Under the pieces are notes generated by a model. It did no database searches. It was not told the origin of the DNA and worked only from the letters and a program-made list of their open reading frames with translations. From Terasakiella magnetica (GTDB taxonomy: Bacteria > Pseudomonadota > Alphaproteobacteria > Rhodospirillales > Magnetospirillaceae), in assembly GCA_902729415.1 (NCBI GenBank), contig CACVCF010000556.1:101614-165613 (forward strand): a stretch of DNA of 64,000 nt. Reading direction: 5' to 3'. This document shows positions 18,143-27,057 of the stretch, piece after piece. Positions within the stretch are counted from its first letter, which is position 1, and each line of letters opens with the position of its first letter. A program made the position numbers and the translations under genes.

Positions 18143-18928
18143 ATGACCAGTGCCGACCCCATCCTTCTGACCACCCTTGCGGACGGAATCGCCACCTTGA
18201 CGCTGAACCGGCCGCAGGCGCGCAACGCCCTGTCCATCGCCCTGATGCTGGCGCTCGACGAGGCGCTGGCCGCCGTCTCCGCCGACCCGGCCGTCAAGGT
18301 GGTGGTGCTGGCCGCCAACGGCCCCGCCTTTTGCGCCGGTCACGATCTCAAGGAGATGCGGGCACTGGAAGGCCGCCATGCGGTCGAGCGGGTGTTCTCG
18401 CTGTGCTCCAAGGTCATGACCGCCATCGTGCGGCTACCCAAACCGGTGATCGCCAGGGTCCACGCCATGGCCACCGCCGCCGGCTGCCAATTGGTGGCCA
18501 GCTGTGATCTCGCCTATGCCGCCGATACCGCCCAGTTCGCCACGCCGGGCGTCAATATCGGCCTGTTCTGCTCCACCCCCATGGTGGCGCTGTCGCGCGC
18601 GGTCGGGCGCAAGCAGGCCATGGAGATGCTGCTGTCGGGCCAGCCGGTCAGCGCCGCCCAGGCCGAAACCTGGGGCCTGATCAACCACGCCGTCGCCCCC
18701 GCCGAGCTTGATACCGCCGTGGCCGCGATGGCCGGGCTGATCGCCTCGAAATCGCCCTATACCCTCAAAGTGGGCAAGGAGGCGTTCTATCGTCAGGTGG
18801 AAATGAGCCTGGACGACGCCTATGCCCATGCCAGCGAGGTCATGACCCTGAACATGCTGGCCCACGACGCCGCCGAAGGGATCGACGCCTTTTTGGGCAA
18901 GCGCCCCCCGCAGTGGAAGGGCTGCTGA
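18143..18928 (+). CDS. Enoyl-CoA hydratase/isomerase family protein
   Basis: The 261-residue crotonase-fold protein hydrates or isomerises enoyl-CoA esters. The oxyanion-hole motif AFCAGHDLKEM is near residues 59-69, and VHAMATAAGCQLVASCDLAYA and FATPGVNIGLFCSTPMVALS are the usual second block. AGHDL in place of AGADL is common in the ECHDC3-like subgroup. Classical fatty-acid oxidation partners are absent nearby, so it may be an accessory family member. Confidence 0.9.
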   Translation: MTSADPILLTTLADGIATLTLNRPQARNALSIALMLALDEALAAVSADPAVKVVVLAANGPAFCAGHDLKEMRALEGRHAVERVFSLCSKVMTAIVRLPKPVIARVHAMATAAGCQLVASCDLAYAADTAQFATPGVNIGLFCSTPMVALSRAVGRKQAMEMLLSGQPVSAAQAETWGLINHAVAPAELDTAVAAMAGLIASKSPYTLKVGKEAFYRQVEMSLDDAYAHASEVMTLNMLAHDAAEGIDAFLGKRPPQWKGC

Positions 18929-19027
18929 ACCCGGCGCCCTTTCCCGATTGCCTTATTAGCCACCCCTAAAGTAGAGTGTCCTAAAGGCTCATAAGAGCCG
19001 CGCGGCAAACAGGGGGGGAAGGTCGGC

Positions 19028-21925
19028 ATGAGGGATCCCGAATCGATTCCGGATTCCGAACTCGGTCGTTCGGAGGTCAAGACCACCACGTGCTATATGT
19101 GCGCCTGCCGCTGCGGCATCCGCGTTCATCTGCGCGACGGCGAGGTGCGCTATGTGGAGGGCAATCCCGACCACCCGCTGAACAAGGGGGTGATGTGCGC
19201 TAAGGGCGCCTCGGGCATCATGAAGCAGTATTCGCCCGCCCGCCTGACCAAGCCCTTGAAGCGCAAGGACGGCGCCGAGCGCGGCACCAGCCAGTTCGAG
19301 GCCATCTCGTGGGAGGAGGCATTCTCGACCCTGGCCGAGCGCCTGGGGCATCTGCGCGCCACCGACCCCAAGAAATTCGCCCTATTCACCGGCCGCGACC
19401 AGATGCAGGCCCTGACCGGCCTGTTCGCCAAACAGTTCGGTACCCCCAATTACGCCGCCCATGGCGGATTTTGCTCGGTCAACATGGCCGCCGGCATGAT
19501 CTACACCTTCGGCGGCAGCTTCTGGGAATTCGGCGGCCCCGATCTGGAGCGGGCCAAGCTGTTCATCATGATCGGCACCGCCGAGGACCACCACTCCAAC
19601 CCCATGAAGATGGAGTTGGCCAAGTTCAAACGCGGCGGCGGCCGCTTCATCGCCGTCAATCCGGTCCGCACCGGCTATGCCGCCATTGCCGATGAATGGG
19701 TGCCCATCCGCCCCGGCACCGACGGCGCCCTGCTGCTGGCCCTGGTGCGGGAGATCATCGAGCTGGGGCTGTTCGACCGCGACTTCCTGGTGCGCTATAC
19801 CAATGCCGCCGAACTGGTGAACCAGGACGAAGCCAGCGACGAGCACGGCCTGTTCGTGCGCGACGGCAGCATCCCCGTGCGCCCCGACACCTTCGAGACC
19901 CCCGACAAACTGTGGTGGGACCGCGAAAGCGACAAACCGGTGATCGCGCGCACCCCCGGCACCGAGGGCCGCCTGATGGGCAGCTACACCCTGGCCGACG
20001 GCCTCCCCGTCAAGCCCTCGTTCCAGTTGCTGAAGGAGCGGGTGAAGGACTACACCCCAGAGTGGGCCGAGGCCATCACCGGTATTCCCGCCGCCACCAT
20101 CCGCCGTCTAGCGGCCGAGATGGGGGTGACGGCGCGTGACCAGACCATCGAACTGCCCATCGCCTGGACCGATTGCTGGGGTGTCGAACACGACAAGGTC
20201 ACCGGCAACCCGGTGGCTTTCCATGCCATGCGCGGCCTGGCCGCCCATTCCAACGGTTTTCACACCACCCGCACCCTGGCCATTCTGATGACCCTGCTGG
20301 GCACCATCGACCGGCCGGGCGGATTCCGCCACCGGGCGCCGTTCCCGCGCCCCATTCCGCCCTGCCCCAAGCCCCCCAAGGGGCCGCAGGCGGTCAAGGC
20401 GGGTGAGCCCTTGACCGGCACGCCGCTGGGCTGGCCCGCCGATCCCGATGATCTGTCGGTAGACGCCGACGGTGAGGCCATCCGCCTCGACAAGGGTTTT
20501 TCCTGGGAATACCCGCTGTCGGTCCACGGCATGATGCACAACGCCATCACCAATGCCTGGCGCGGCGATCCCTATCCCATCGACACCCTGCTGCTGTTCA
20601 TGGCCAACATGGCGTGGAACTCGACCATGAACACGTCCGAAGTGCGCAAGATGCTCACCGACAAGGACGAGGCCGGCCAATACAAGATCCCATTCCTGGT
20701 GGTGTGCGACGCCTTCCAGTCCGAAACCGTGGCCTTCGCCGATCTGGTGCTGCCCGACACCACCTATCTCGAACGCCATGACGTCATGAGCATTCTCGAC
20801 CGGCCCATTTCCGAGTTCGACGGGCCGGTGGATTCGGTGCGCGTTCCCATCCTGCCGCCCTTGGGCGAGTGCAAGCCGTTCCAGGACGTGGTGATCGAGC
20901 TGGCGACGCGGCTGAAACTGCCCGGCTTCACCAACAAGGATGGTTCGCGCAAGTTCCGCGACTATCCCGACTTCATCGTCAATTTCGAGACCGAGCCGGG
21001 GTCCGGTATCGGCTTTCTATCGGGCTGGCGCGGCAAATCGGGCGAGAAGTTCCTGGTGGGCGAGCCCAATCCCGGCCAGTGGGAGATGTATGCCCGCAAC
21101 AACAACCACTTCCACTACGAGTTGCCACGCAGTTTCCAGTACATGCGCAACTGGAACAAAGGCTATCTCGACTGGGCCTATCGCCACCGCATGATCCGTT
21201 TTACCGACCCGATCATGCCGCACATCTATTCCGAGGTGATGCAGAAGTTCCGTCTCGCCGCCGAGGGCAAGTGGAAGGGCAAGCAGCCGCCCGACCGCCT
21301 GCGCGACCGGGTGAAGACCTTCTTCGACCCACTGCCGTTCTATTACGCACCGCTGGAATGGTCGCACGCCGACAGCTCGCGCTATCCCCTGTCGGCGGTG
21401 ACCCAACGGCCCATGGCCATGTACCATTCGTGGGATTCCCAGAACGCCTGGCTGCGCCAGATCCACACCAGCAACACCCTGGTGATGCATCCCAAGGTGG
21501 GCGCCCTGGGCAATTTCGACGACGGCGCCTGGGTGTGGGCGGAAAGCCCGTGGGGCAAGATCAAGTGCCAGGCCCGCTTCTCCGAAGCGGTGGAGCCGGG
21601 CACGGTGTGGACCTGGAACGCCATCGGCAAGGTCTCGGGCGCCTGGGGCCTCGATGCCGACGCCAACGAATCCAAAAAGGGCTTCCTGCTCAACCACCTC
21701 ATCAGCGAGGAACTGCCCAACATGGTGGCGGGCAAGCCGGTGTCCAATTCCGATCCGGTGACGGGTCAGGCGGCATGGTACGACCTGAAACTGCGGGTCA
21801 CGCCCTGCGCCCCCGGCGAGGCCGAGGAAAGCTGGCCGCAATTCGAGCCCATGCCGCAACTGCCGGGCCAGACCGGGTTCTCGGCCAAGCTGCGCGCCTA
21901 TTTCGCCGGGAGGACCGGGAAATGA
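19028..21925 (+). CDS. soeA: Sulfite dehydrogenase (quinone) molybdoprotein subunit, SoeA-like
   Basis: The 965-residue molybdopterin oxidoreductase of the DMSO reductase family has an N-terminal [4Fe-4S] motif C22-x2-C25-x3-C29-x27-C57 and no twin-arginine signal, so it should face the cytoplasm. Molybdopterin-guanine-dinucleotide binding regions follow (GRDQMQALTGLFAKQFG, IGTAEDHHSNPMK, FLVVCDAFQSETVAFADLVL, and the C-terminal GALGNFDDGAWVWAESPWG). Length, missing Tat signal and neighbours match SoeA of SoeABC from purple sulfur bacteria, which oxidises cytoplasmic sulfite to sulfate and feeds quinone. A polysulfide or thiosulfate reductase-type role is the alternative. Confidence 0.85.
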   Translation: MRDPESIPDSELGRSEVKTTTCYMCACRCGIRVHLRDGEVRYVEGNPDHPLNKGVMCAKGASGIMKQYSPARLTKPLKRKDGAERGTSQFEAISWEEAFSTLAERLGHLRATDPKKFALFTGRDQMQALTGLFAKQFGTPNYAAHGGFCSVNMAAGMIYTFGGSFWEFGGPDLERAKLFIMIGTAEDHHSNPMKMELAKFKRGGGRFIAVNPVRTGYAAIADEWVPIRPGTDGALLLALVREIIELGLFDRDFLVRYTNAAELVNQDEASDEHGLFVRDGSIPVRPDTFETPDKLWWDRESDKPVIARTPGTEGRLMGSYTLADGLPVKPSFQLLKERVKDYTPEWAEAITGIPAATIRRLAAEMGVTARDQTIELPIAWTDCWGVEHDKVTGNPVAFHAMRGLAAHSNGFHTTRTLAILMTLLGTIDRPGGFRHRAPFPRPIPPCPKPPKGPQAVKAGEPLTGTPLGWPADPDDLSVDADGEAIRLDKGFSWEYPLSVHGMMHNAITNAWRGDPYPIDTLLLFMANMAWNSTMNTSEVRKMLTDKDEAGQYKIPFLVVCDAFQSETVAFADLVLPDTTYLERHDVMSILDRPISEFDGPVDSVRVPILPPLGECKPFQDVVIELATRLKLPGFTNKDGSRKFRDYPDFIVNFETEPGSGIGFLSGWRGKSGEKFLVGEPNPGQWEMYARNNNHFHYELPRSFQYMRNWNKGYLDWAYRHRMIRFTDPIMPHIYSEVMQKFRLAAEGKWKGKQPPDRLRDRVKTFFDPLPFYYAPLEWSHADSSRYPLSAVTQRPMAMYHSWDSQNAWLRQIHTSNTLVMHPKVGALGNFDDGAWVWAESPWGKIKCQARFSEAVEPGTVWTWNAIGKVSGAWGLDADANESKKGFLLNHLISEELPNMVAGKPVSNSDPVTGQAAWYDLKLRVTPCAPGEAEESWPQFEPMPQLPGQTGFSAKLRAYFAGRTGK

Positions 21926-22018
21926 CGAGCGAGGTCAGAACGATAAGCCCCACCCCGACCCTCCCCACGCCACGGCGGGGAAGGGAGATGGCATCGACCA
22001 TGCTGAAGGGCCATCCCC

Positions 22019-22756
22019 ATGCCTAAGAAGCAACTCGCCCTGGTCATCGACCTCAATGTCTGCGTCGGCTGCCATGCCTGCGTGACTTCCTGCAAGGAAT
22101 GGAACACCTCGGGCTGGGCCGGGCCGCTCTCCGACGTCAACCCCTATGGCGCCGATCCGACGGGGGTGTTCTTCAACCGGGTCCAGACCTTCGAATGCGG
22201 CACCTTCCCCGATACCGAGACCATCCACTTCCCCAAAAGCTGCCTGCATTGCGAGGAGCCGCCCTGCGTGCCGGTGTGTCCCACCGGCGCCAGCTATAAG
22301 CGCGAGGCCGACGGCATCGTCTTGGTCGATTACGACAAGTGCATCGGCTGCAAGTACTGCTCGTGGTCGTGCCCCTATGGCGCCCGCGAATTCGACCCCG
22401 GTCAGGGGGTGATGAAGAAGTGCACGCTGTGCGTCGATCGCATCTATGACATGACCCTGCCCGAAGACCGGCGCAAACCCGCCTGTGTCCTGGCTTGCCC
22501 ATCCTCGGCCCGTATCTTCGGTGATATCAACGACCCCAATTCCGACACCTCCAAGGCTATCCGCGACAATGGCGGGTTCCAGTTGATGCCGGAATGGGGC
22601 ACTCGCCCCTCCAACCACTATCTGCCACGCCGCAAGACCACCATGACGGTGCATCGTGACGAACTGGTGCGCGTCGACAATCCGCTGAAGGTCGAAGGCG
22701 AATTGCCGCGCCCGGCCTTCACCACGCCGACCATCGACGGCGCATCCAGCTGGTAG
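22019..22756 (+). CDS. soeB: Sulfite dehydrogenase iron-sulfur subunit, SoeB-like
   Basis: The 245-residue NrfC/DmsB-type ferredoxin subunit has four Cys clusters: CVGCHACVTSC, CLHCEEPPCVPVCP, CIGCKYCSWSCPYG, and a last one combining CTLCVDR with CVLACP. Together they can bind four [4Fe-4S] centres. It moves electrons from the molybdoprotein to the membrane subunit. It starts after AAGGG, 93 bases downstream of soeA, and is followed 9 bases later by soeC. The gap before it contains a GC-rich stretch with a short hairpin (21960-21985). Confidence 0.88.
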   Translation: MPKKQLALVIDLNVCVGCHACVTSCKEWNTSGWAGPLSDVNPYGADPTGVFFNRVQTFECGTFPDTETIHFPKSCLHCEEPPCVPVCPTGASYKREADGIVLVDYDKCIGCKYCSWSCPYGAREFDPGQGVMKKCTLCVDRIYDMTLPEDRRKPACVLACPSSARIFGDINDPNSDTSKAIRDNGGFQLMPEWGTRPSNHYLPRRKTTMTVHRDELVRVDNPLKVEGELPRPAFTTPTIDGASSW

Positions 22757-22765
22757 GAGAAGAGC

Positions 22766-23686
22766 ATGAGACCCGCATTTTCCGTCCTCTTCCTCACCAC
22801 CTTGATCGGCGCCGGACAGGGGTTGCTGATCGCCATGGTGACGGGGCAGATCTTCGTCACCCTGGGCGGCGGTCCCGAGGTCAGCGGCGGCTTCTTCGCC
22901 GGCGGCGGTCTGCTGGCCCTGATTCTGCTGGGCCTGGGTCTGGTGGCCTCCATGTTCCACCTCGCCAATCCCCAGCGCGGCTGGCGCGCCGCCAGCCGCT
23001 GGCGCACCTCGTGGCTGTCGCGGGAAGTGATCCTGATCCCCCTGCTTTGCGGTCTCGTCCTGCTCTATGCCTTGGCGCATCTGCTGAGCCTGCGCGAGGT
23101 GTCGCTGGTGCTGGGGCTGCTGAGTCTGCTGGTCTGCCTGGCACTGTTCGTCTGTACCGGCATGATCTACGCCTGCGTCCGCTTCATCCGCCAATGGGCC
23201 TCGGCCTGGACGGTGGTGAACTATCTGATGATGGGGCTGGCCTCGGGCTTTACCCTGGCGGCAGGCTATGCCGGGCTGGCGGGCAGCGCCCTGGCCGGAT
23301 TCCTCACCGCCGCCGCCCTGGCCCTGACCCTGGCAGCCCTGGCGGCGCGGCTGACCCAGCTGTGGCTGAATGCACGAGGCACGGCACGCTCGTGCATGAA
23401 GACCGCCATCGGCACCCACCATACCCAGATCCGCCAGATCACCCAGGGCTTCATGGGCCAGTCCTTCAACACCCAGGAATTCTTCACCCCTGGCGGGGCC
23501 GAGGCCATCCGGGGCCTGACCCTGCTGTTCATCCTGGCGGGCTTTGTCGCCCCCTTGGGCCTGATCGTTCTCGGCGTGCCGGTCGTGGCCTTCGTGATCC
23601 AGTTTGTGGGGCTTATGGCCGAGCGCTGGGTCTTCTTCGCCGCGGGCGAGCACGTCCAGAACCTTTATTATCAAGCCAAGGCTTGA
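22766..23686 (+). CDS. soeC: Sulfite dehydrogenase membrane anchor, SoeC-like (DmsC family)
   Basis: The 306-residue protein has about eight hydrophobic helices, starting MRPAFSVLFLTTLIGAGQGL. SMFHLANPQRGWRAASRWRTSWLSREV is the DmsC-family hallmark, and YACVRFIRQWASAWTVVNYL follows. It should bind quinone and anchor SoeA-SoeB on the cytoplasmic face. GGAG lies before the ATG. It is the last gene of the operon; an unusual structured repeat follows instead of a simple terminator. Confidence 0.88.
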   Translation: MRPAFSVLFLTTLIGAGQGLLIAMVTGQIFVTLGGGPEVSGGFFAGGGLLALILLGLGLVASMFHLANPQRGWRAASRWRTSWLSREVILIPLLCGLVLLYALAHLLSLREVSLVLGLLSLLVCLALFVCTGMIYACVRFIRQWASAWTVVNYLMMGLASGFTLAAGYAGLAGSALAGFLTAAALALTLAALAARLTQLWLNARGTARSCMKTAIGTHHTQIRQITQGFMGQSFNTQEFFTPGGAEAIRGLTLLFILAGFVAPLGLIVLGVPVVAFVIQFVGLMAERWVFFAAGEHVQNLYYQAKA

Positions 23687-23717
23687 TTTGAAAACTCGCA
23701 AGACGCCCCCCCCCTGT

Positions 23718-23793
23718 ACCCGCCAAGGCTCTGGCCTTGGAACCCGCTTGATTGATAAAATCAAGGGGTCCAGGGACCACGTCCCTGGCGGGT
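23718..23793. repeat. Cloverleaf-like intergenic repeat element
   Basis: An 8-bp outer stem (ACCCGCCA 23718-23725 with TGGCGGGT 23786-23793) encloses three hairpins: CCAAGGC/GCCTTGG (23723-23740, sharing CCA with the outer stem), CTTGATT/AATCAAG (23747-23765), and CCAGGGAC/GTCCCTGG (23770-23788, sharing TGG). A nine-C run precedes it and a TGGGC-AGA-GCCCA hairpin follows. The symmetry suggests a REP/BIME-like mobile repeat or a structured 3' end for soeC mRNA. Confidence 0.7.
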
Positions 23794-23875
23794 GTGGGCA
23801 GAGCCCACAGAAGCATCGCTCGTCCCCATTCCTTCCGAGGTTGCGAAAGGCGGCAGGCCGCCTCATGTTAGGGGC

Positions 23876-25714
23876 ATGAGACGCCACAGCCCCTCCACCT
23901 GGGACAAGGCGCGCGGGCAAGGCCCCGGCGCCGATTGGTCCACCCTTCGCACCTTGTTCCCCTATCTGTGGCCGCCGGACGAGCCCGGTCTGCGCCTGCG
24001 GGTGGTGGTCGCCATGGTCTTCCTGGCCGCCGCCAAGGGTATCACTGTCATGGTGCCGCTGTTGTATAAGCAGGCCGTGGACGCCCTGACCACACGGCCC
24101 GACACCACCATCATTGTCGTGCCGCTGGCCCTGCTTCTGGCCTATGGCGCCGTCCGCACCTTAAGCGGCGCCTTCGCCGAGCTGCGCGACATCGTTTTCG
24201 TCAAGGTGGCACAGCGGGCCATCCGCTCGGTGGGGCTCAGCGTGTTCCAGCATCTTCACCGGCTGGGCCTGCGCTTTCACCTGGAACGCCAGACCGGCGG
24301 CGTCTCGCGCTCCATCGAGCGCGGCACCAAGGGTATCGAGTTCCTGCTGAACTTCATGCTGTTCAACATCCTGCCCACCCTGCTGGAGATCGGGCTGGTG
24401 ACGGCGGTGCTGTGGAGCTTGTATGACGCCAGCTTTGCCCTGATCGCGGCGGGCACCATCCTGGTTTACGTCGCCTTCACCCTGTCGGTGACCGAGTGGC
24501 GGACCAAGTACCGCCGCACCATGAACGAGACCGATTCCGAAGCCTCGACCAAGGCCATCGATTCGCTGCTGAACTTCGAAACCGTGAAGTATTTCTGCAA
24601 CGAGGAGCACGAGGCCGGGCGCTACGACAAGGCGCTGCAACGCTATGAAGGCGCCGCCACCAAAAGCAAGGTCACTTTGTCGCTGCTCAATATCGGCCAG
24701 GGCGCCATCATCGCCATCGGCCTGACCCTGGTGATGATCCAGGCGGCGCGAGGTGTTGCCGATCACAGCATGACCCTGGGCGATTTCGTGCTGGTTAACG
24801 CCTATCTGGTCCAGCTTTACATGCCCTTGAACTTCCTGGGCTTCATCTACCGCGAGATCAAGCAATCGCTGACCGACATGGAATCCATGTTCCGGCTGCT
24901 GCGCGAGAATGCCGAGATCGAAGACGCCGCAACCGCCCGGCCGCTGGCCCTTGCCGGCGGCGAGGTTCGGTTCGAGGATGTCAGCTTCGGCTATGACCCC
25001 GACCGCCAGATCCTCAACGGCGTCACCTTCACAGTTCCGGCGGGCCGCACCGTTGCCATCGTCGGGCCGTCGGGGGCGGGCAAAAGCACCATCTCGCGCC
25101 TTTTGTTCCGCTTCTATGACGTCCAGGGCGGGGCGATACGCATCGACGGCCAGGACATCCGTGCCGTCACCCAGGCTTCCTTGCGCGCCGCCATCGGCAT
25201 CGTTCCCCAAGATACGGTGCTGTTCAACGACAGCATCCGCTACAACATCGCCTATGGTCGGCCGGGTGCGGGCCAGGACGAGATCGAGACGGCGGCGCGG
25301 CTGGCCAGCATCCACGACTTCATCGTCTCGCTGCCCCAGGGCTACGAGACGCGGGTGGGAGAGCGGGGATTGAAGCTGTCAGGTGGAGAGAAGCAGCGGG
25401 TCGCCATCGCCCGCACTATCTTGAAAAGCCCCGCCATCCTGATCTTCGACGAGGCCACCAGCGCACTCGACACCCATACCGAAAAAGAGATCCAGGTGTC
25501 ATTGCGTGAGGTTTCCCGCGACCGCACCACCCTGATCGTGGCCCATCGCCTGTCCACCGTGGTCGATGCCGACGAGATTCTGGTGCTGGAGCAGGGCCGC
25601 ATCGTCGAGCGCGGTCGTCACGGCCAACTGATCGAGGCCGATGGCCGCTATGCCGCCATGTGGCGCAAGCAGCAGGAAGCCGCCGACCTTCAGGAGCGTC
25701 TGGCGCTGGTTTAG
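23876..25714 (+). CDS. Atm1/HMT1-type ABC exporter (fused permease-ATPase)
   Basis: The 612-residue half-transporter has six membrane helices (about 40-320) with VAQRAIRSVGLSVFQHLHRL and LETVKYFCNEEHEAGRYDKA-like sequence (NFETVKYFCNEEHE), both typical of the Atm1/ABCB7 group. The ATPase domain has GPSGAGKST (Walker A), LSGGEKQRVAIART (signature) and ILIFDEATSALD (Walker B). Mitochondrial and alphaproteobacterial Atm1 proteins export glutathione-linked sulfur or metal species. The start is ATG 23876 after AGGGG; the in-frame upstream extension runs into the repeat. It may form a homodimer. Confidence 0.9.
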   Translation: MRRHSPSTWDKARGQGPGADWSTLRTLFPYLWPPDEPGLRLRVVVAMVFLAAAKGITVMVPLLYKQAVDALTTRPDTTIIVVPLALLLAYGAVRTLSGAFAELRDIVFVKVAQRAIRSVGLSVFQHLHRLGLRFHLERQTGGVSRSIERGTKGIEFLLNFMLFNILPTLLEIGLVTAVLWSLYDASFALIAAGTILVYVAFTLSVTEWRTKYRRTMNETDSEASTKAIDSLLNFETVKYFCNEEHEAGRYDKALQRYEGAATKSKVTLSLLNIGQGAIIAIGLTLVMIQAARGVADHSMTLGDFVLVNAYLVQLYMPLNFLGFIYREIKQSLTDMESMFRLLRENAEIEDAATARPLALAGGEVRFEDVSFGYDPDRQILNGVTFTVPAGRTVAIVGPSGAGKSTISRLLFRFYDVQGGAIRIDGQDIRAVTQASLRAAIGIVPQDTVLFNDSIRYNIAYGRPGAGQDEIETAARLASIHDFIVSLPQGYETRVGERGLKLSGGEKQRVAIARTILKSPAILIFDEATSALDTHTEKEIQVSLREVSRDRTTLIVAHRLSTVVDADEILVLEQGRIVERGRHGQLIEADGRYAAMWRKQQEAADLQERLALV

Positions 25715-25846
25715 TTTTGTTGCCCCTCAGGCGCCGGGCGGGATGCCTCCGCATCCCTTGGCTCCCGCGGCATCAGCCGCGCCGGGCCTTGCCCGCAACT
25801 CCGAGCCAAAGGCTCGTCGAATTTTGTTGCCCCTCAGGCGCCGGGC
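25715..25846. repeat. Dispersed intergenic repeat, copy A, with 25-bp direct repeats
   Basis: A 25-bp sequence starting TTTTGTTGCCCCTCAGGCGC occurs at 25715-25739 and again, identical, at 25822-25846, a 107-bp period. The intervening part (GCGCCGGGCCTTGCCCGCAA, then CTCCGAGCC) recurs near 48270-48305. The element fills the whole space between the exporter and rluC, which converge here. Confidence 0.85.
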
Positions 25847-25856
25847 AGAGCGGTTA

Positions 25857-26852
25857 TCAATCGACCTCGAACGCCTCGAACGGGCGGCCGCCGTCACTTT
25901 CGTTGAAGCCGAAGAAGTCAAAGCTGGCCTTGATATGCACCGGCAGCGGCGCCAGCACCTCCAGCGTCGCCTTGGTGCGGGGATGGGGCAGGCGCACGGC
26001 GCGGGCATGCAGGTGCAGCTTGCGCGACACACCGGTACCCTCGATCAGGGCCTCCTTGCCGCCATACTTGCCGTCGCCCATGATCGGCGTTCCCAGCAAG
26101 ATGCAATGGGCGCGAAGCTGGTGGGTCCGCCCGGTGCGAGGCTCCATCTCCAGCCAGGCAGTGCGCTTCAGGGCGCTGTCCACCACCCGGTAATAGGTCA
26201 CTGCGTGCTTGCCGTCATCCTCGTCCACGCCGACCTTCTCGCCGCCGGACCCGCCCAACTTGCTGAGCGGCGCGTCGATGCGGCCCTGCTTGTGCTTGGG
26301 CACACCCACCACCAAGGCCCAATAGCATTTCTGGGCGGCACGGCTTTTGAACGAGGCCGCCAGTTTGGCCGTGGCCCCGGCGGTGCGCCCCAGCAGCAGA
26401 ACCCCGGAAGTATCCTTATCCAAGCGATGAACCAGACGGGGCCGTTCGGTCTTTTCAAAGCACAAGGCATCCAGCATGGCGTCGAGATGGTTATCGGCCA
26501 TGCCGGTCCCGCCCTGGACCGCCAGACCCGGCGGCTTGTTCAGAACGATGACGTCGTCATCCATATAAAGCACCGCATCTTGCAACATGCGGGCGGTCTT
26601 CTCGTCCACCGGGGCTGGGCGCGCAATCACCGGGGGAGCGGGCTCGCTCGGCAAGGGGGGCACCCGGATGGCCAAGCCGGGGCTTAGGCGCTGGTTGGAC
26701 TTGGCGCGCTTGCCGTCCACCCGCACCTGACCGGTCCGCAGCCATTTTTCCAGCATGCCATGGGTTATGGTGGGAAAATGGCGCTTGAACCAGCGGTCCA
26801 CGCGGATGTCGTCTTCGTCATCACTGACGGTCAGGGTCTGTACATCGCTCAT
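25857..26852 (-). CDS. rluC: RluC/RluD-type 23S rRNA pseudouridine synthase
   Basis: The 331-residue enzyme has an N-terminal S4 RNA-binding domain (about 16-65: VDRWFKRHFPTITHGMLEKW, then VRVDGKRAKSNQRLSPG) and a RluA catalytic domain with HRLDKDTSG at 142-150 (Asp 145) and EPRTGRTHQLRAH. The S4 domain and length point to RluC (U955, U2504, U2580 of 23S rRNA in E. coli). The start is ATG 26852 (MSDVQTLTV); the longer in-frame N-terminus crosses an AT-rich promoter region and is not expected to be coding. It is divergent from the chemoreceptor gene. Confidence 0.9.
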   Translation of the reverse strand: MSDVQTLTVSDDEDDIRVDRWFKRHFPTITHGMLEKWLRTGQVRVDGKRAKSNQRLSPGLAIRVPPLPSEPAPPVIARPAPVDEKTARMLQDAVLYMDDDVIVLNKPPGLAVQGGTGMADNHLDAMLDALCFEKTERPRLVHRLDKDTSGVLLLGRTAGATAKLAASFKSRAAQKCYWALVVGVPKHKQGRIDAPLSKLGGSGGEKVGVDEDDGKHAVTYYRVVDSALKRTAWLEMEPRTGRTHQLRAHCILLGTPIMGDGKYGGKEALIEGTGVSRKLHLHARAVRLPHPRTKATLEVLAPLPVHIKASFDFFGFNESDGGRPFEAFEVD

Positions 26853-27057
26853 GGTCGGGAAGCTACAGACCCGGCGGCAGCAGAGACAACATATTTCTCG
26901 CCCTTCCCCCAAATAGGGGTTCACACACAATTTTTTTAGAATAAGATTGAATTGCAAAATTAAATGGCAATCTGATCTCATACCAAATTACTATGCCTTT
27001 TGGCCGATAGCGCCTACCATCCTCATAGGCAGCCCAGGAAAGCGGCGGAGAAGAGAC
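26853..27057. promoter_or_regulatory. AT-rich divergent intergenic region (rluC / chemoreceptor)
   Basis: The 205-base gap contains the most AT-rich stretch nearby (about 26925-27000, with a seven-T run and AATTGCAAAATTAAATGG), in sharp contrast to the GC-rich flanks. It should hold the promoters of both divergent genes. No clear operator palindrome is seen. Confidence 0.4.

Noticed and set aside
21935..23920. Minus-strand ORF of 661 codons
   Set aside because: Antisense to soeB and soeC, with no family motifs and shadow composition.
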